A stretch of 64,000 nt of DNA from Sinorhizobium sojae CCBAU 05684 (GCF_002288525.1 NZ_CP023067.1:2614501-2678500); one strand, 5' to 3'. Shown: positions 45,690-55,787, numbered from the stretch's first letter. The notes: generated from the sequence alone by a model not told the origin. Made by a program: numbers and translations.

Positions 45690-46718
45690 ATGAACGATCC
45701 CTTTAAACAAGCGACCGGCAATAGGAAAGTCCTGACGGCGAATGAGAGCGCCGCGGGACGGCTCGACGCCTTTCTGACGGAGGCGCTTTCGGGCGAGTTC
45801 TCGCGCAACCGTATCAAGGGCCTGATAGAGCAGGGTGCCGTTTCGATGAACGGCTCGCCGGCTCTCGAGCCTAAGAAGAAGGTACACCCGGGCGATACGT
45901 TCGAGATCGCCCTGCCTGAACCGGAAGATCCGGAACCGAAGGGTGAGGCGATCCCGCTCGACGTCATCTACGAGGACGATGACCTGATCGTGCTCGTCAA
46001 GCCGGCCGGTCTTGTGGTGCACCCCGGTGCCGGCAATTGGACGGGAACGCTCGTCAATGCCCTCATCCACCATTGCGGCGCAAGCCTTTCCGGCATCGGC
46101 GGCGTCAGGCGGCCGGGCATCGTCCATCGGCTGGACAAGGACACGAGCGGCGTCATGGTCGTGGCGAAGAACGATGCCGCCCATCGCCATCTCTCCGACC
46201 AATTCGCCGATCACGGCCGCACAGGACCGCTCGAGCGTGCGTATCGGGCGATCGTCTGGGGCCGCCCTCGCCAGTTGAAAGGCACGATCGACGCACCGCT
46301 CGGACGGGCGGGAGACCGGACAAAGCGGGCCGTCAAGCATGAGGAGCGCGAGGACGCACGCGAGGCGATCACCCATTACGAGGTCGTCGAGCGCTATCAG
46401 GAAAAGCCGGACGGCACCGCGCTCGTCTCGACCGTCGAGTGCCACCTGGAAACCGGCCGTACCCACCAGATCCGCGTGCACATGGCCCATATCGGCCATC
46501 CCCTGCTCGGCGATCCCGATTACGGCGCTGCCTTTCGGACCAAAGCCAATCTTTTGCCGGAGCCGGCAAAAGCCGTGGTCAACCGCTTCCCTCGCCAGGC
46601 GCTCCACGCCTTCATGCTGCAGTTCGAGCATCCCTCAAGCGGCGAGACGATGCATTTCGAAGCGGCAATGCCGGCCGACATGGAGGAACTGATCGCGGCG
46701 CTGCGGACCGCCGGCTGA
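45690..46718 (+). CDS. rluD: RluA-family pseudouridine synthase (RluD type)
   Basis: A 342-residue enzyme that converts uridines in 23S rRNA to pseudouridine. The N-terminal S4 RNA-binding domain (about 20-85) is followed by the catalytic domain with HRLDKDTSGVMVVAK, whose Asp is the nucleophile, and TGRTHQIRVHMAHIGHPLLGD. Domain order and length fit RluD better than RluA or RluC, but specificity is inferred. Confidence 0.88.
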   Translation: MNDPFKQATGNRKVLTANESAAGRLDAFLTEALSGEFSRNRIKGLIEQGAVSMNGSPALEPKKKVHPGDTFEIALPEPEDPEPKGEAIPLDVIYEDDDLIVLVKPAGLVVHPGAGNWTGTLVNALIHHCGASLSGIGGVRRPGIVHRLDKDTSGVMVVAKNDAAHRHLSDQFADHGRTGPLERAYRAIVWGRPRQLKGTIDAPLGRAGDRTKRAVKHEEREDAREAITHYEVVERYQEKPDGTALVSTVECHLETGRTHQIRVHMAHIGHPLLGDPDYGAAFRTKANLLPEPAKAVVNRFPRQALHAFMLQFEHPSSGETMHFEAAMPADMEELIAALRTAG

Positions 46719-46813
46719 TCACCCTTGAAATTGCGGCGAAGGATTCCGATCTAATACGGGTCTCAAAGCGCGATATTTCCTCTTCGGTCTCACGACAGCG
46801 TGAAACCGGACTC

Positions 46814-46842
46814 CTTGAATCATGCTTTCGCCGCACTTATCT
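46814..46842 (+). promoter_or_regulatory. Sigma-32-type promoter upstream of rpoH
   Basis: CTTGAA (46814-46819), a 16-base spacer and CTTATCT (46836-46842) match the alphaproteobacterial heat-shock promoter pattern CTTGAA-N16-CCTATNT with one change. It lies 80 bases before the rpoH ATG. Confidence 0.6.
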
Positions 46843-46922
46843 TCTAGGCTCGTGGGGTCTGAACGAAGACCCACGCCAGCCTGCCGTCTTGGAGGCCGGA
46901 GACCAAAAAGAGGGGGTGCTTC

Positions 46923-47828
46923 ATGGCCCGCAGTACTTTGCCGACCATTGCTGCCGGAGAGGGCGGTCTAAACCGCTATCTCGACGAAATCCGAAAATTT
47001 CCCATGCTCGAGCCGCAGGAAGAGTACATGCTCGCCAAGCGCTATCAAGAGCATGAAGACCGCGGCGCCGCGCATAAGCTCGTGACGAGCCATCTGCGCC
47101 TGGTCGCCAAGATTGCGATGGGCTATCGCGGCTACGGGCTGCCGATCGGCGAAGTTATATCCGAAGGCAATGTCGGCCTGATGCAGGCGGTCAAGAAGTT
47201 CGAACCCGACCGCGGCTTCCGCCTTGCGACCTATGCGATGTGGTGGATCAAAGCGGCCATCCAGGAATATATCCTGCGCTCCTGGTCGCTCGTCAAAATG
47301 GGTACGACCGCCAATCAGAAGCGGCTATTCTTCAATCTGCGCCGGCTGAAGGGCCGGATTCAGGCCCTTGACGACGGCGATCTCAAGCCGGAGCAGGTGA
47401 AGGAAATCGCCACGACGCTCAAGGTGAGCGAGGACGAAGTCGTTTCGATGAACCGCCGGCTGTCCGGAGACGCTTCGCTGAATGCACCGATCAAGGCCAG
47501 CGAAGGCGACTCGGGCCAGTGGCAGGACTGGCTGGTGGATGAGCACGACAATCAGGAAGAAATCCTGATCGAACAGGACGAGCTCGACAGCCGCCGCGCC
47601 TTGCTCGCCGACGCCATGAAGGTCTTGAACGACCGCGAGCGCCGCATCTTCCAGGCCCGCCGCCTCACCGAAGATCCGGTGACGCTGGAGGACCTCTCGA
47701 CCGAGTTCGACATCAGCCGCGAACGCGTCCGCCAGATCGAGGTACGCGCCTTCGAGAAGGTGCAGGATGCCGTCCGCAAAGCCGCGCTGGACCGCGCCAA
47801 TGCACTCCGCGTCGTCGAGGGCGCGTAG
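46923..47828 (+). CDS. rpoH: RNA polymerase sigma-32 factor RpoH
   Basis: A 301-residue group 3 sigma factor for heat-shock genes. Region 2 is marked by RLVAKIAMGYRGYGLPIGEVISEGNVGLMQAV and RLATYAMWWIKAAIQEYILRSW; the RpoH box falls around residues 130-145 (TTANQKRLFFNLRRLKG); region 4 ends the protein (ISRERVRQIEVRAF). GAGGGGG precedes the ATG. Rhizobia usually have two rpoH genes, and I cannot say with certainty which one this is. Confidence 0.97.
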   Translation: MARSTLPTIAAGEGGLNRYLDEIRKFPMLEPQEEYMLAKRYQEHEDRGAAHKLVTSHLRLVAKIAMGYRGYGLPIGEVISEGNVGLMQAVKKFEPDRGFRLATYAMWWIKAAIQEYILRSWSLVKMGTTANQKRLFFNLRRLKGRIQALDDGDLKPEQVKEIATTLKVSEDEVVSMNRRLSGDASLNAPIKASEGDSGQWQDWLVDEHDNQEEILIEQDELDSRRALLADAMKVLNDRERRIFQARRLTEDPVTLEDLSTEFDISRERVRQIEVRAFEKVQDAVRKAALDRANALRVVEGA

Positions 47829-47841
47829 TCGAGGGCGCGTA
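47814..47841. repeat. 14-bp tandem duplication across the rpoH stop
   Basis: GTCGAGGGCGCGTA occurs twice in perfect tandem (47814-47827, 47828-47841). The first copy supplies the stop codon TAG at its junction with the second. Confidence 0.9.
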
Positions 47842-47873
47842 AACGACGCAAGCTCGAATTCGAGACTCTAAAA

Positions 47874-47910
47874 CCCCGGCATGACCACCCTGCCGGGGTG
47901 TTGTCTTTTC
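47874..47910 (+). terminator. Terminator of rpoH
   Basis: The stem CCCCGGCA/TGCCGGGG (47874-47881, 47891-47898) is followed by TGTTGTCTTTTC. Confidence 0.8.
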
Positions 47911-47916
47911 GCGTCC

Positions 47917-48016
47917 ACAGCGCCGCGCGTCTTTTCAGACGCGGGAAAATCGCTGTAGCGCTTTGAGTTGCTGCTTTGGCCTTAAATCGAGCTCGATCTA
48001 AGGAGACCTGCAGCAG
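47917..48016. repeat. RIME-like element
   Basis: A near-complete copy: CAGCGCCGCGCGTCTTTTCA and AGACGCG, then CGCTGTAGCGC, then a second palindromic module around AAATCGAGCTCGATCT. Confidence 0.7.
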
Positions 48017-48022
48017 GCTCTA

Positions 48023-50260
48023 TTACTGCCCGCTGGCAGCGGCACTGCCGAGGTTACTCCAGGCCTGCAGGGCCTTGTTGAAGACATCGGTACCGGCAGC
48101 GCCCTTCTCGAGCGTCAGCAGCGCGCGGCGCCCGTTGCGATAGGTGATCGGGATATCGATCCAGCTGCGGCTGCGCAGGAGTTCGGTATTGACCTTGGCG
48201 GCTTCCGCGAAGTCGTTGAGCGCGATCATGTGGAAATCGTCGGTGATCTTCGCCGGAACCGCGATCAGCGGATCGCCGCGGTCCTGCTCCGTACGCTTCA
48301 TCGATACGCGTTGCACGCCATCGATGCTGCCGCCCTCGAAATTCGGCGGTAGCGAGAACACGAACTCGATCACGTGGCTCGCCGGCAGCGACGGATCGGC
48401 ATTGCGCTTGATCGTCATCAGTGCAGTCAGGCCGCGATCCGGCACGGCGATCTGCGCCTGGATTGCCGGCTCTGGCTTGGCATCGCCGCCCGGCGATTCC
48501 TCTTTGATCGACCAGGAAACGGCGCCGGGGATGGCCGTGGGCGACGACTGGCCGAGCCGCTCCTCGTAGAGGAACATCTTCTCGCCGTCCGCAATGGAAA
48601 CCTCGGGCAGGTCCGTCTCACCGGTGTTCTCCGCCGCCGTGGCCGCGGCTGCCGGATTAGGGGCGCCGTCGGCCTCCGGCTGCTGCCCGACCTCCGTCTG
48701 CGCCGCCACCGACTTGCCTTCCTGAGAAATATCCGTGCCGCTTGCGCCGGCCGGACCCTCGTCCCTCTCGGTCCCGTCCGCGAGCAGTCGCTGCGTGTAT
48801 TTGGTCAAACCGAGCTCGGGCGAAACCGCGCCGGCCTCTTCATCCGGCTGGCTGGCCGGAGAACCCCCATCGGCGGTGGGGGCCGACGTTTCGGTCTCGG
48901 AAGGCATAATTTTGGCGACCATGTCCGAAAGCCAGGCATTGCCCGTTTCCCGGTTCACCCAATACGCATAGCCGCCACCGCCGAGGAGAAGCAGAATGAC
49001 GGCGCCGAAAAGAAGACCTTTGATGCGGAAGCGTGAGGTCTTGGGCGTGGCACGATAGGACACGGGCGGCCGTGCCGGCTCAGCCGCAGACGCGGCGCCG
49101 ACACCCTTGTCGTCCTCCTTGGCGGCCGAGTTCGCGCCGTTCTGCGCCCGATCGCCGTCCTGGAAGCCGAGCAGATCGTCGATATGGTCCCAGGCACTGC
49201 CGGCGCGCTCTTCTTCGCCGGTGGCCGTGGCCGCCTTTTCTACCGGCCAGGACCACTCGGGAATTTCCGGCTCGGCCGTCCCTTCCTTCTTCTCCGACGG
49301 CGTCGCAAAAGGATTCTTGTCGTCGAAGGACCAGGTCGCCTCGGCTTCAGACTCGGGCGCATGACCGGCCTCGCCCGCCTCGGGTTCGACTGGGTGCAGC
49401 CCCAGCCGTTCCGGCTCGCCAAGATCCCGGCCCTCGGAGGGCTCGAGCACCGGCTGCGGCTCGCTCGACGGGGCGGGGACATCGTCCCATTCCGGCAGGG
49501 CCCATTCGGTCGGCGCGGCGCCTTCCGGCTCGGCCGCGACCGGCTGCTCGTCCGCAACGGTCGGCTCAACCGGAGCCGGCTCCGCTTCACCCCGGTCCTC
49601 GTGGAGGAATGCGGCGTGCGGGCGATCCTCCGCCTGCGATTCGGCAAACTCGTCGCCGGCCGGCGCGTGTTCGACAGCGGACCCCTCAGTCGCCAGCTCC
49701 TCGGCCGGCGCATTCCATTGGGGCGCCGCAGGCGTCAATTCCGGCTCTTCTTCTGCGGCCGGCGGCTCCTCGTAGCGTTCGACGGGCGCAGTGGCGGCTT
49801 CAGGCGCTGCTTCCGCCTGCTGCTCCGGTGCCTCCGGCTCGAGTTCGGGCGCTACTCCAGCCGTGGCGTGGGGCACTTCTTCAGGAGCGGCCGGCGCCGC
49901 TTCAACGACTGCAGTTGCTGGCGGAGCGATCTCCTCTTGCGGCTCGGGCAGTGTCTGTTCCGGCTCTGCGGGCGGCACCGCCTCCGGCGCCGCGACAGGC
50001 GGCTGCTCAGCCGGCTCGATCGCCTCGGGCTCCTCGATCGCCGGCAAGGCCTCGGCGTGCTCGCTTTCGACCTCGGTAATCGCCGTTTCCAGCTTGTTGA
50101 GCTGGCGGTTGATCATGTCGTCCGATGGGCGTGGGCTCATGTTCTCGAGCTGGCGGCGCACGGCACCGCGCGCCTTCTCATAAACCCGAGCTCGCATTTC
50201 CGGTGTGTTTTCCGACAGGCCGTCAACGGTCCTGCGAATAACTGCAACAAAATCCGCCAT
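48023..50260 (-). CDS. Large Pro/Ala/Glu-rich single-span membrane protein
   Basis: A 745-residue protein in three parts. Residues 1-60 form a helical segment (VIRRTVDGLSENTPEMRARVYEKARG) resembling a domain seen at the start of other rhizobial proteins. About 60-400 is a low-complexity stretch of Pro, Ala and Glu. A membrane helix is near 420-440 (LLFGAVILLLLGGGGYAYWV), followed by a disordered stretch and a C-terminal domain of about 180 residues with beta character (IPGAVSWSIKEESPGG...), presumably periplasmic. No enzyme motif is visible. It stands alone between rpoH and purA. Confidence 0.8.
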   Translation of the reverse strand: MADFVAVIRRTVDGLSENTPEMRARVYEKARGAVRRQLENMSPRPSDDMINRQLNKLETAITEVESEHAEALPAIEEPEAIEPAEQPPVAAPEAVPPAEPEQTLPEPQEEIAPPATAVVEAAPAAPEEVPHATAGVAPELEPEAPEQQAEAAPEAATAPVERYEEPPAAEEEPELTPAAPQWNAPAEELATEGSAVEHAPAGDEFAESQAEDRPHAAFLHEDRGEAEPAPVEPTVADEQPVAAEPEGAAPTEWALPEWDDVPAPSSEPQPVLEPSEGRDLGEPERLGLHPVEPEAGEAGHAPESEAEATWSFDDKNPFATPSEKKEGTAEPEIPEWSWPVEKAATATGEEERAGSAWDHIDDLLGFQDGDRAQNGANSAAKEDDKGVGAASAAEPARPPVSYRATPKTSRFRIKGLLFGAVILLLLGGGGYAYWVNRETGNAWLSDMVAKIMPSETETSAPTADGGSPASQPDEEAGAVSPELGLTKYTQRLLADGTERDEGPAGASGTDISQEGKSVAAQTEVGQQPEADGAPNPAAAATAAENTGETDLPEVSIADGEKMFLYEERLGQSSPTAIPGAVSWSIKEESPGGDAKPEPAIQAQIAVPDRGLTALMTIKRNADPSLPASHVIEFVFSLPPNFEGGSIDGVQRVSMKRTEQDRGDPLIAVPAKITDDFHMIALNDFAEAAKVNTELLRSRSWIDIPITYRNGRRALLTLEKGAAGTDVFNKALQAWSNLGSAAASGQ

Positions 50261-50323
50261 CAGTAACTTTCTCAATTCTCAGTCACGCGGCGGCAATTAC
50301 CATGCCGCCGCATTTGCGCGACA

Positions 50324-51622
50324 CTAGTCCTCAAAAGGGTCCGTCACAAGTATTGTGTCGTCGCGCTCCGGGCTCGTGGAAAGAAGGGCGACCGGCGCGC
50401 CGATCAGTTCCTCGACCTGGCGAACATATTTGATCGCCTGGGCAGGCAGATCGGCCCATTTGCGGGCGCCGACCGTCGATTCCTTCCAGCCCTCGAGCGT
50501 AATATAGACGGGCTTGACCGAGGCTTGTTGCGCCTGGCTTGCGGGAAGATGGTCGATCTCTTGTCCATCCAGCATATAGCCGACGCAGATTTTCAACTCG
50601 TCGAGACCGTCGAGCACGTCGAGCTTGGTGAGCGCGATACCGGTGATGCCGTTGGCGGCTACCGATTGGCGCACCAGGGCTGCATCGAACCAGCCGCAGC
50701 GGCGCTTGCGCCCGGTGACGGTCCCGAATTCATGGCCGCGTTCCCCTAGGAACTGGCCGATCTCGTCATCAAGCTCTGTCGGGAACGGCCCTTCGCCGAC
50801 GCGGGTCGTATAGGCCTTTGTGATGCCGAGGATATAGCCGAGCGAGCCCGGGCCCATGCCGGAGCCGGCGGCCGCCTGGCCGGCAACGGTGTTCGACGAG
50901 GTGACGAAGGGATAGGTGCCGTGATCGATATCGAGCAGAGTGCCTTGTGCACCCTCGAAGAGAATGCGAGCGCCCTTGCGGCGCTGCCGGTCGAGCAGCA
51001 GCCAGACCGTGTCCATGAACGGGAGTACCCGCTCGGCGACGGCAGATAATTCGTCCATGATCGCCTGGTGGCTGACCTCCGTCTCGCCGAGCCCCCGGCG
51101 CAGGGCATTGTGGTGCGTCAGCAGTCGGTCGACCTTGGCTGGCAGCGTGCCGAGGTCCGCGAGATCCATGACGCGAATGGCGCGGCGGCCGACCTTGTCC
51201 TCATAAGCCGGGCCGATGCCGCGGCGCGTCGTGCCGATCTTGGTGCCGCTGTTCGAGGCCGCATCCTCGCGGATGCCGTCGAGTTCGCGGTGAAGCGACA
51301 GAATGAGGGTCGCATTGTCGGCGATGCGCAGGTTCTCGGGCGTGATCTTGACGCCCTGGGCCGCAAGCTTGTCGATTTCCGCGATCAGGGCATGCGGGTC
51401 GATGACCACCCCGTTGCCGATGACGGCAAGCTTGCCGGGCCTGACGACGCCCGACGGCAGCAATGACAACTTGTAGCTGACGCCGTCGATGACAAGCGTG
51501 TGGCCGGCATTGTGGCCGCCCTGAAAGCGCACGACGATATCGGCGCGCTCCGAGAGCCAGTCCACGATCTTGCCCTTGCCTTCGTCGCCCCATTGGGATC
51601 CGACCACCACGACATTCGTCAT
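50324..51622 (-). CDS. purA: Adenylosuccinate synthetase
   Basis: PurA makes adenylosuccinate from IMP and aspartate with GTP. The 432-residue protein has the N-terminal P-loop [22 protein letters not shown], the IMP-binding [20 protein letters not shown] and [10 protein letters not shown]. The start at 51622 is set by the family N-terminus ([11 protein letters not shown]) and AGGAAG; the frame is open up to 51670. Confidence 0.98.
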   Translation of the reverse strand: MTNVVVVGSQWGDEGKGKIVDWLSERADIVVRFQGGHNAGHTLVIDGVSYKLSLLPSGVVRPGKLAVIGNGVVIDPHALIAEIDKLAAQGVKITPENLRIADNATLILSLHRELDGIREDAASNSGTKIGTTRRGIGPAYEDKVGRRAIRVMDLADLGTLPAKVDRLLTHHNALRRGLGETEVSHQAIMDELSAVAERVLPFMDTVWLLLDRQRRKGARILFEGAQGTLLDIDHGTYPFVTSSNTVAGQAAAGSGMGPGSLGYILGITKAYTTRVGEGPFPTELDDEIGQFLGERGHEFGTVTGRKRRCGWFDAALVRQSVAANGITGIALTKLDVLDGLDELKICVGYMLDGQEIDHLPASQAQQASVKPVYITLEGWKESTVGARKWADLPAQAIKYVRQVEELIGAPVALLSTSPERDDTILVTDPFED

Positions 51623-51829
51623 AATCTTCTTCCTGTTCACGCGCGCATCAAGACGTTGCGCTGTTCTCAAACCCGCGCATCTATACTGTGTTGTCTTGCG
51701 GAAAGCGACCCCGTTATGCCCTGCGCGAAGCCTTTTTGAATGACAAGCGGCGGCCTTACCGCCTATACCTGCAGACGCTCTCCGCCGGCCGGCAATTCAT
51801 TGCGTCCCCTCCCATACGGATCCAGTCTC

Positions 51830-52720
51830 GTGAACTCCAGAGCCTATTTTTATCTCGGCATCACCTCGCTTTTCTGGGGCGGTAATTCGGTTGCGGGCAA
51901 GCTGGCCGTCGGCCATATCAGCCCAATGATGCTGACGACGCTGCGTTGGTCCGTCGCGCTCGCCGTTATCCTGGCGCTGATGACGCCGCAGATCCGACGG
52001 GACTGGGAAAAGATACGCCAGCATTGGCTGCAGTTGCTTGCCTATGGCGCCGTCGGCTTCACGCTGTTCAACGCCTTCCTCTATTCGGCGGTGAAATACA
52101 CGACCGCGATCAATGCCGTCATCCTGCAGGCCGGCATCCCGATGCTGATCTTCCTCTTCAATTTCGCGCTCTTCCGCACGCGCGCATCGGTCGCCCAGGC
52201 TATCGGCTTCACCGTGACGCTGATCGGCGTGCTCACCACCGCGTCGCATGGAGACTTCGCAAGTCTTTTGAGGCTGCAGCTTAATTTCGGCGACGCGCTG
52301 ATGATACTCGCCTGCATCGTCTATGCGGTGTACACGGTCACGCTGCGCTGGAAACCAGCCATTCACTGGCAGAGCTTCATCGCCGTTCCGGCCTTCGGAG
52401 CGCTCATCAGCTCCATTCCGCTCCTCCTCTGGGAAGCCGGAAGCGGCGGCCTGATTCTTCCGGATGCGACCGGCTGGACGATCGTGCTCTATGCCGCGAT
52501 CTTCCCGTCGCTGATGTCACAGGTCCTCTATGTCCGCGGCGTCGAGATGATCGGTCCCAACCGCGCCGGCCTGTTCATCAACGCCATACCGGTCTTCGGC
52601 ACTCTGCTTTCCGTACTGCTCGTTGGGGAGACCTTCCACCTGTTCCATCTGGTGGCAATGCTGCTCGTGCTTGGCGGCATCGCCATTGCCGAGCGAGGGC
52701 GGCCGAAACCGCCAAAATGA
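51830..52720 (+). CDS. DMT-superfamily (EamA) transporter
   Basis: A polytopic inner-membrane protein with ten predicted helices in two EamA repeats (about 1-140 and 150-290). It starts FYLGITSLFWGGNSVAGK, typical of DMT exporters of amino acids or other metabolites. The GTG start at 51830 gives the family length (296 residues); an ATG at 51740 would add 30 residues of poor quality. Substrate unknown. Confidence 0.85.
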   Translation: MNSRAYFYLGITSLFWGGNSVAGKLAVGHISPMMLTTLRWSVALAVILALMTPQIRRDWEKIRQHWLQLLAYGAVGFTLFNAFLYSAVKYTTAINAVILQAGIPMLIFLFNFALFRTRASVAQAIGFTVTLIGVLTTASHGDFASLLRLQLNFGDALMILACIVYAVYTVTLRWKPAIHWQSFIAVPAFGALISSIPLLLWEAGSGGLILPDATGWTIVLYAAIFPSLMSQVLYVRGVEMIGPNRAGLFINAIPVFGTLLSVLLVGETFHLFHLVAMLLVLGGIAIAERGRPKPPK

Positions 52721-52802
52721 TGGTATTGGGAAGGGTGGGCCCCTCCCCAAACCCCTCCCCACAAGGGGGAGGGGAAATTTTGTTTCGTCCGAAGAGCGCC
52801 GC

Positions 52803-54398
52803 TCAGTCGACGTCGAAGACCAGCGGCTTGGCCTGCCGGATTGCCGGGTTGGCGCGCAGCCTGTCGAGCACGGCCTCGGAAACCGGCCCATCGACATAGA
52901 GAAGCGCGATCGCATCGCCGGCCTGCTTCTCACGGCCGAGCTGGAAGTTGGCGATGTTGACGCCGGCGTCGCCGAGCATCGTACCGATAAAGCCGATCAT
53001 GCCGGGAACGTCGGTATTGGTGATGTAGACCATATGGTTGCCGACGTCCGCATCGAGGTTGATGCCCTTGATCTGGATGAAGCGCGGCTTGCCATCGGAG
53101 AAGACCGTTCCCGCGACCGAGCGCGTCTGGTTCGCCGTCGTCACCGTCAGCTTGATATAGCCGTCGAAGACGCCCGTCTTGTCGCGCTTGACCTCGGAAA
53201 GGATAATGCCCTTTTCCTTGACCATGATCGGCGCCGAAACCATGTTGACGTCGGCCACCTGGGGCCGGATCAGCCCGGCGAGCACGGCACTTGTCAGCGC
53301 CTTGGTGTTCATTGCCGCCGTCGAGCCGTCATAGAGGATTTCGATCTCCTTGATGGCGCTTTCCGTCACCTGTCCGACAAAGGCGCCAAGCACATCCGCG
53401 AGGCGGATGAAGGGCTTGAGGATCGGCGCTTCCTCCGCCGTGATCGACGGCATGTTGATGGCATTGGAGACGGCGCCCTTGACGAGATAGTCGGACATCT
53501 GCTCGGCGACCTGCAGCGCCACGTTCTCCTGCGCCTCCGACGTGGAGGCGCCAAGATGCGGGGTGCAGACGACATTCGGCAGCCCGAAGAGCGGGCTTTC
53601 GGTGGCGGGCTCCACTTCGAAGACGTCGAAACCGGCGCCGGCGACATGGCCCGACTTCAGCGCCTCGGCAAGCGCCTTCTCGTCGACGAGCCCGCCGCGG
53701 GCGCAATTGATGATGCGTACGCCGGGCTTGGTCTTGGCGATCGCTTCCTCACTCAGAATGTTGCGCGTCTTGTCGGTGAGCGGAACATGCAAGGTGATGA
53801 AGTCCGCCTGGGCGATCAGCTCGTCGAGCTCGACCTTCACGACGCCCATTTCCTCGGCCCGCTCCTTCGACAGGAACGGATCATAGGCAACGACGTGCAT
53901 CTTCAAGCCGATGGCGCGGGCGCAGACGATCGAGCCGATATTGCCGGCGCCGATTACGCCTAGCACCTTGCCGGTGATCTCGACACCCATGAACTTCGAT
54001 TTTTCCCATTTGCCGGACTGCGTCGAGGTATCGGCGGCGGGGAGCTGGCGGGCGACTGCGAACATCAGCGCGATCGCGTGTTCGGCCGTGGTGATCGAAT
54101 TGCCGAACGGCGTATTCATGACGATGATGCCGCGGCGCGAAGCGGCGGGAATGTCGACATTGTCGACGCCGATGCCGGCGCGACCGACGACCTTCAGGTT
54201 GGTGGCGGCCGCAATCAGCTTTTCGGTCACCTTGGTGGCGGAGCGGATCGCCAGGCCGTCATATTTACCGATCACTTCGGCAAGCCGCTCCTTGTCCTTG
54301 CCGAGCTTCGGCTCGAAATCCACTTCGACGCCGCGGTCGCGGAAGATCTGGACGGCGGTTTCCGACAGTTCGTCGGATACGAGAACGCGAGGTGCCAT
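52803..54398 (-). CDS. serA: D-3-phosphoglycerate dehydrogenase
   Basis: SerA begins serine synthesis by oxidising 3-phosphoglycerate. The 531-residue long form has the NAD-binding GVIGAGNIGSIVCARA near residue 148, the catalytic Arg in NCARGGLVDE and His in TPHLGAST, then an intervening domain and a C-terminal ACT domain (ITNTDVPGMIGFIGTML) that can bind serine for feedback control. A GGAGG site precedes the ATG. It follows serC on the same strand by 75 bases. Confidence 0.97.
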   Translation of the reverse strand: MAPRVLVSDELSETAVQIFRDRGVEVDFEPKLGKDKERLAEVIGKYDGLAIRSATKVTEKLIAAATNLKVVGRAGIGVDNVDIPAASRRGIIVMNTPFGNSITTAEHAIALMFAVARQLPAADTSTQSGKWEKSKFMGVEITGKVLGVIGAGNIGSIVCARAIGLKMHVVAYDPFLSKERAEEMGVVKVELDELIAQADFITLHVPLTDKTRNILSEEAIAKTKPGVRIINCARGGLVDEKALAEALKSGHVAGAGFDVFEVEPATESPLFGLPNVVCTPHLGASTSEAQENVALQVAEQMSDYLVKGAVSNAINMPSITAEEAPILKPFIRLADVLGAFVGQVTESAIKEIEILYDGSTAAMNTKALTSAVLAGLIRPQVADVNMVSAPIMVKEKGIILSEVKRDKTGVFDGYIKLTVTTANQTRSVAGTVFSDGKPRFIQIKGINLDADVGNHMVYITNTDVPGMIGFIGTMLGDAGVNIANFQLGREKQAGDAIALLYVDGPVSEAVLDRLRANPAIRQAKPLVFDVD

Positions 54399-54473
54399 GG
54401 AGGCCTCCTTCAAGAATCTGGTCTGATGAAAAGAGTGCTTCGCCCTCCTTGAGAGCGAAGGATGCGCATCGGA

Positions 54474-55652
54474 TCAGGCGGCCGCCTGCGCAAGTGCCGC
54501 CTTCTGGGTCTCGAAGGCCCAGGTCAACCAGGGCATCAGGGCCTCCAGATCGGCGGTCTCGATCGTCGCGCCGGCCCAGATGCGAAGGCCGGAGGGCGCA
54601 TCGCGATAATGGCCGATGTCGAAGGCGACGCCCTCCTTGTCGAGGAGCGCGACCACGCCCTTGGCGAAAGCTGCCTGCGCATCCGCGTCGAGCCCCGCCA
54701 CATCCTTGTCGACGATCTTCAGGCAGACGGAGGTGTTGGAGCGCGTTTCCGGCTTGGCCGCAAGGTTGGCGATCCAGTCGTTTGCCGCGACGAAGCGGTG
54801 AATGACCTCGGCATTGGCATCCGCACGCGCGATCAGCGCCTTGAGGCCGCCGAGCGACTTCGCCCACAGAAGCGCGTCGATATAATCCTCGACGCAGAGC
54901 ATCGACGGCGTATTGATCGTCTCGCCGGTGAAGATGCCTTCGATCAGCTTGCCGCCCTTGGTCATGCGGAATATCTTCGGCAGCGGCCAGGCGGGGACGT
55001 AGCTTTCCAGCCGCTCCACCGCACGCGGGCTCAGGATCAGCATGCCATGGGCACCCTCACCGCCCAGTACCTTCTGCCAGGAGAAAGTGACGACGTCGAG
55101 CTTGGAGAAATCGAGCGCCTGGGCGAAAGCGGCCGAGGTTGCGTCGCAGATTGTCAGCCCCTTGCGGTTAGCCGGGATGAAATCCGCATCCGGGACGCGA
55201 ACGCCCGAAGTCGTGCCGTTCCAGGTGAAGACGACGTCCCGGTCGAAATCGACCTTCGAGAGATCCGGCAGTTCGCCATAGTCGGCTTCGAAGCGCCGGA
55301 CGTCGGCAAGCTTCAGCTGCTTGACCACGTCGGTGACCCAGCCTGCACCAAAGCTCTCCCAGGCGAGCACGTCGGCGCCGCGGGCGCCGAGCAGCGACCA
55401 GAGCGCCATTTCGACGGCGCCAGTGTCGGAAGCAGGCACGATGCCGATGCGGTAATCAGTCGGAACTTCGAGAATTTCACGGGTAAGATCAATGGCTTGC
55501 TTGAGCTTCGCCTTGCCGACCTTGGCGCGGTGCGAACGACCGAGCGCGGCATCGGAAAGGGCTTCGAGCGTCCAGCCGGGACGCTTCGCGCAAGGACCAG
55601 AAGAAAAACGGGTATTGGCCGGGCGCAGGGCCGGCTTGGCAGGCTTCGTCAT
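54474..55652 (-). CDS. serC: Phosphoserine aminotransferase
   Basis: SerC converts 3-phosphohydroxypyruvate to phosphoserine with PLP. The 392-residue protein is the alphaproteobacterial type beginning [18 protein letters not shown], with the PLP-lysine region [15 protein letters not shown] near residue 195. Placement upstream of serA makes a serCA operon; the leader carries a two-hairpin RNA motif covering the ribosome site. Confidence 0.97.
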   Translation of the reverse strand: MTKPAKPALRPANTRFSSGPCAKRPGWTLEALSDAALGRSHRAKVGKAKLKQAIDLTREILEVPTDYRIGIVPASDTGAVEMALWSLLGARGADVLAWESFGAGWVTDVVKQLKLADVRRFEADYGELPDLSKVDFDRDVVFTWNGTTSGVRVPDADFIPANRKGLTICDATSAAFAQALDFSKLDVVTFSWQKVLGGEGAHGMLILSPRAVERLESYVPAWPLPKIFRMTKGGKLIEGIFTGETINTPSMLCVEDYIDALLWAKSLGGLKALIARADANAEVIHRFVAANDWIANLAAKPETRSNTSVCLKIVDKDVAGLDADAQAAFAKGVVALLDKEGVAFDIGHYRDAPSGLRIWAGATIETADLEALMPWLTWAFETQKAALAQAAA

Positions 55653-55695
55653 ATGCTATCCTCTCAGATAGAAAGCCCCTCGTTGGGGAGGGGTG
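55653..55695 (-). ncRNA. serC leader motif
   Basis: On the minus strand two hairpins precede serC: CCCCT/AGGGG (55676-55693) and CTATC/GATAG (55656-55671), the second holding the GAGAGG ribosome site in its loop. Position and shape match the serC RNA motif reported in Rhizobiales; the mechanism is unknown. Confidence 0.6.
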
Positions 55696-55787
55696 TCCCG
55701 CCGTCGCAAATATTTCGTGACAGAGAGGAAGTCAAGCGGCTTGCGTCGCGTTTGAGGAAATTTATGGCGCTTCGAGCAAATCACTAG

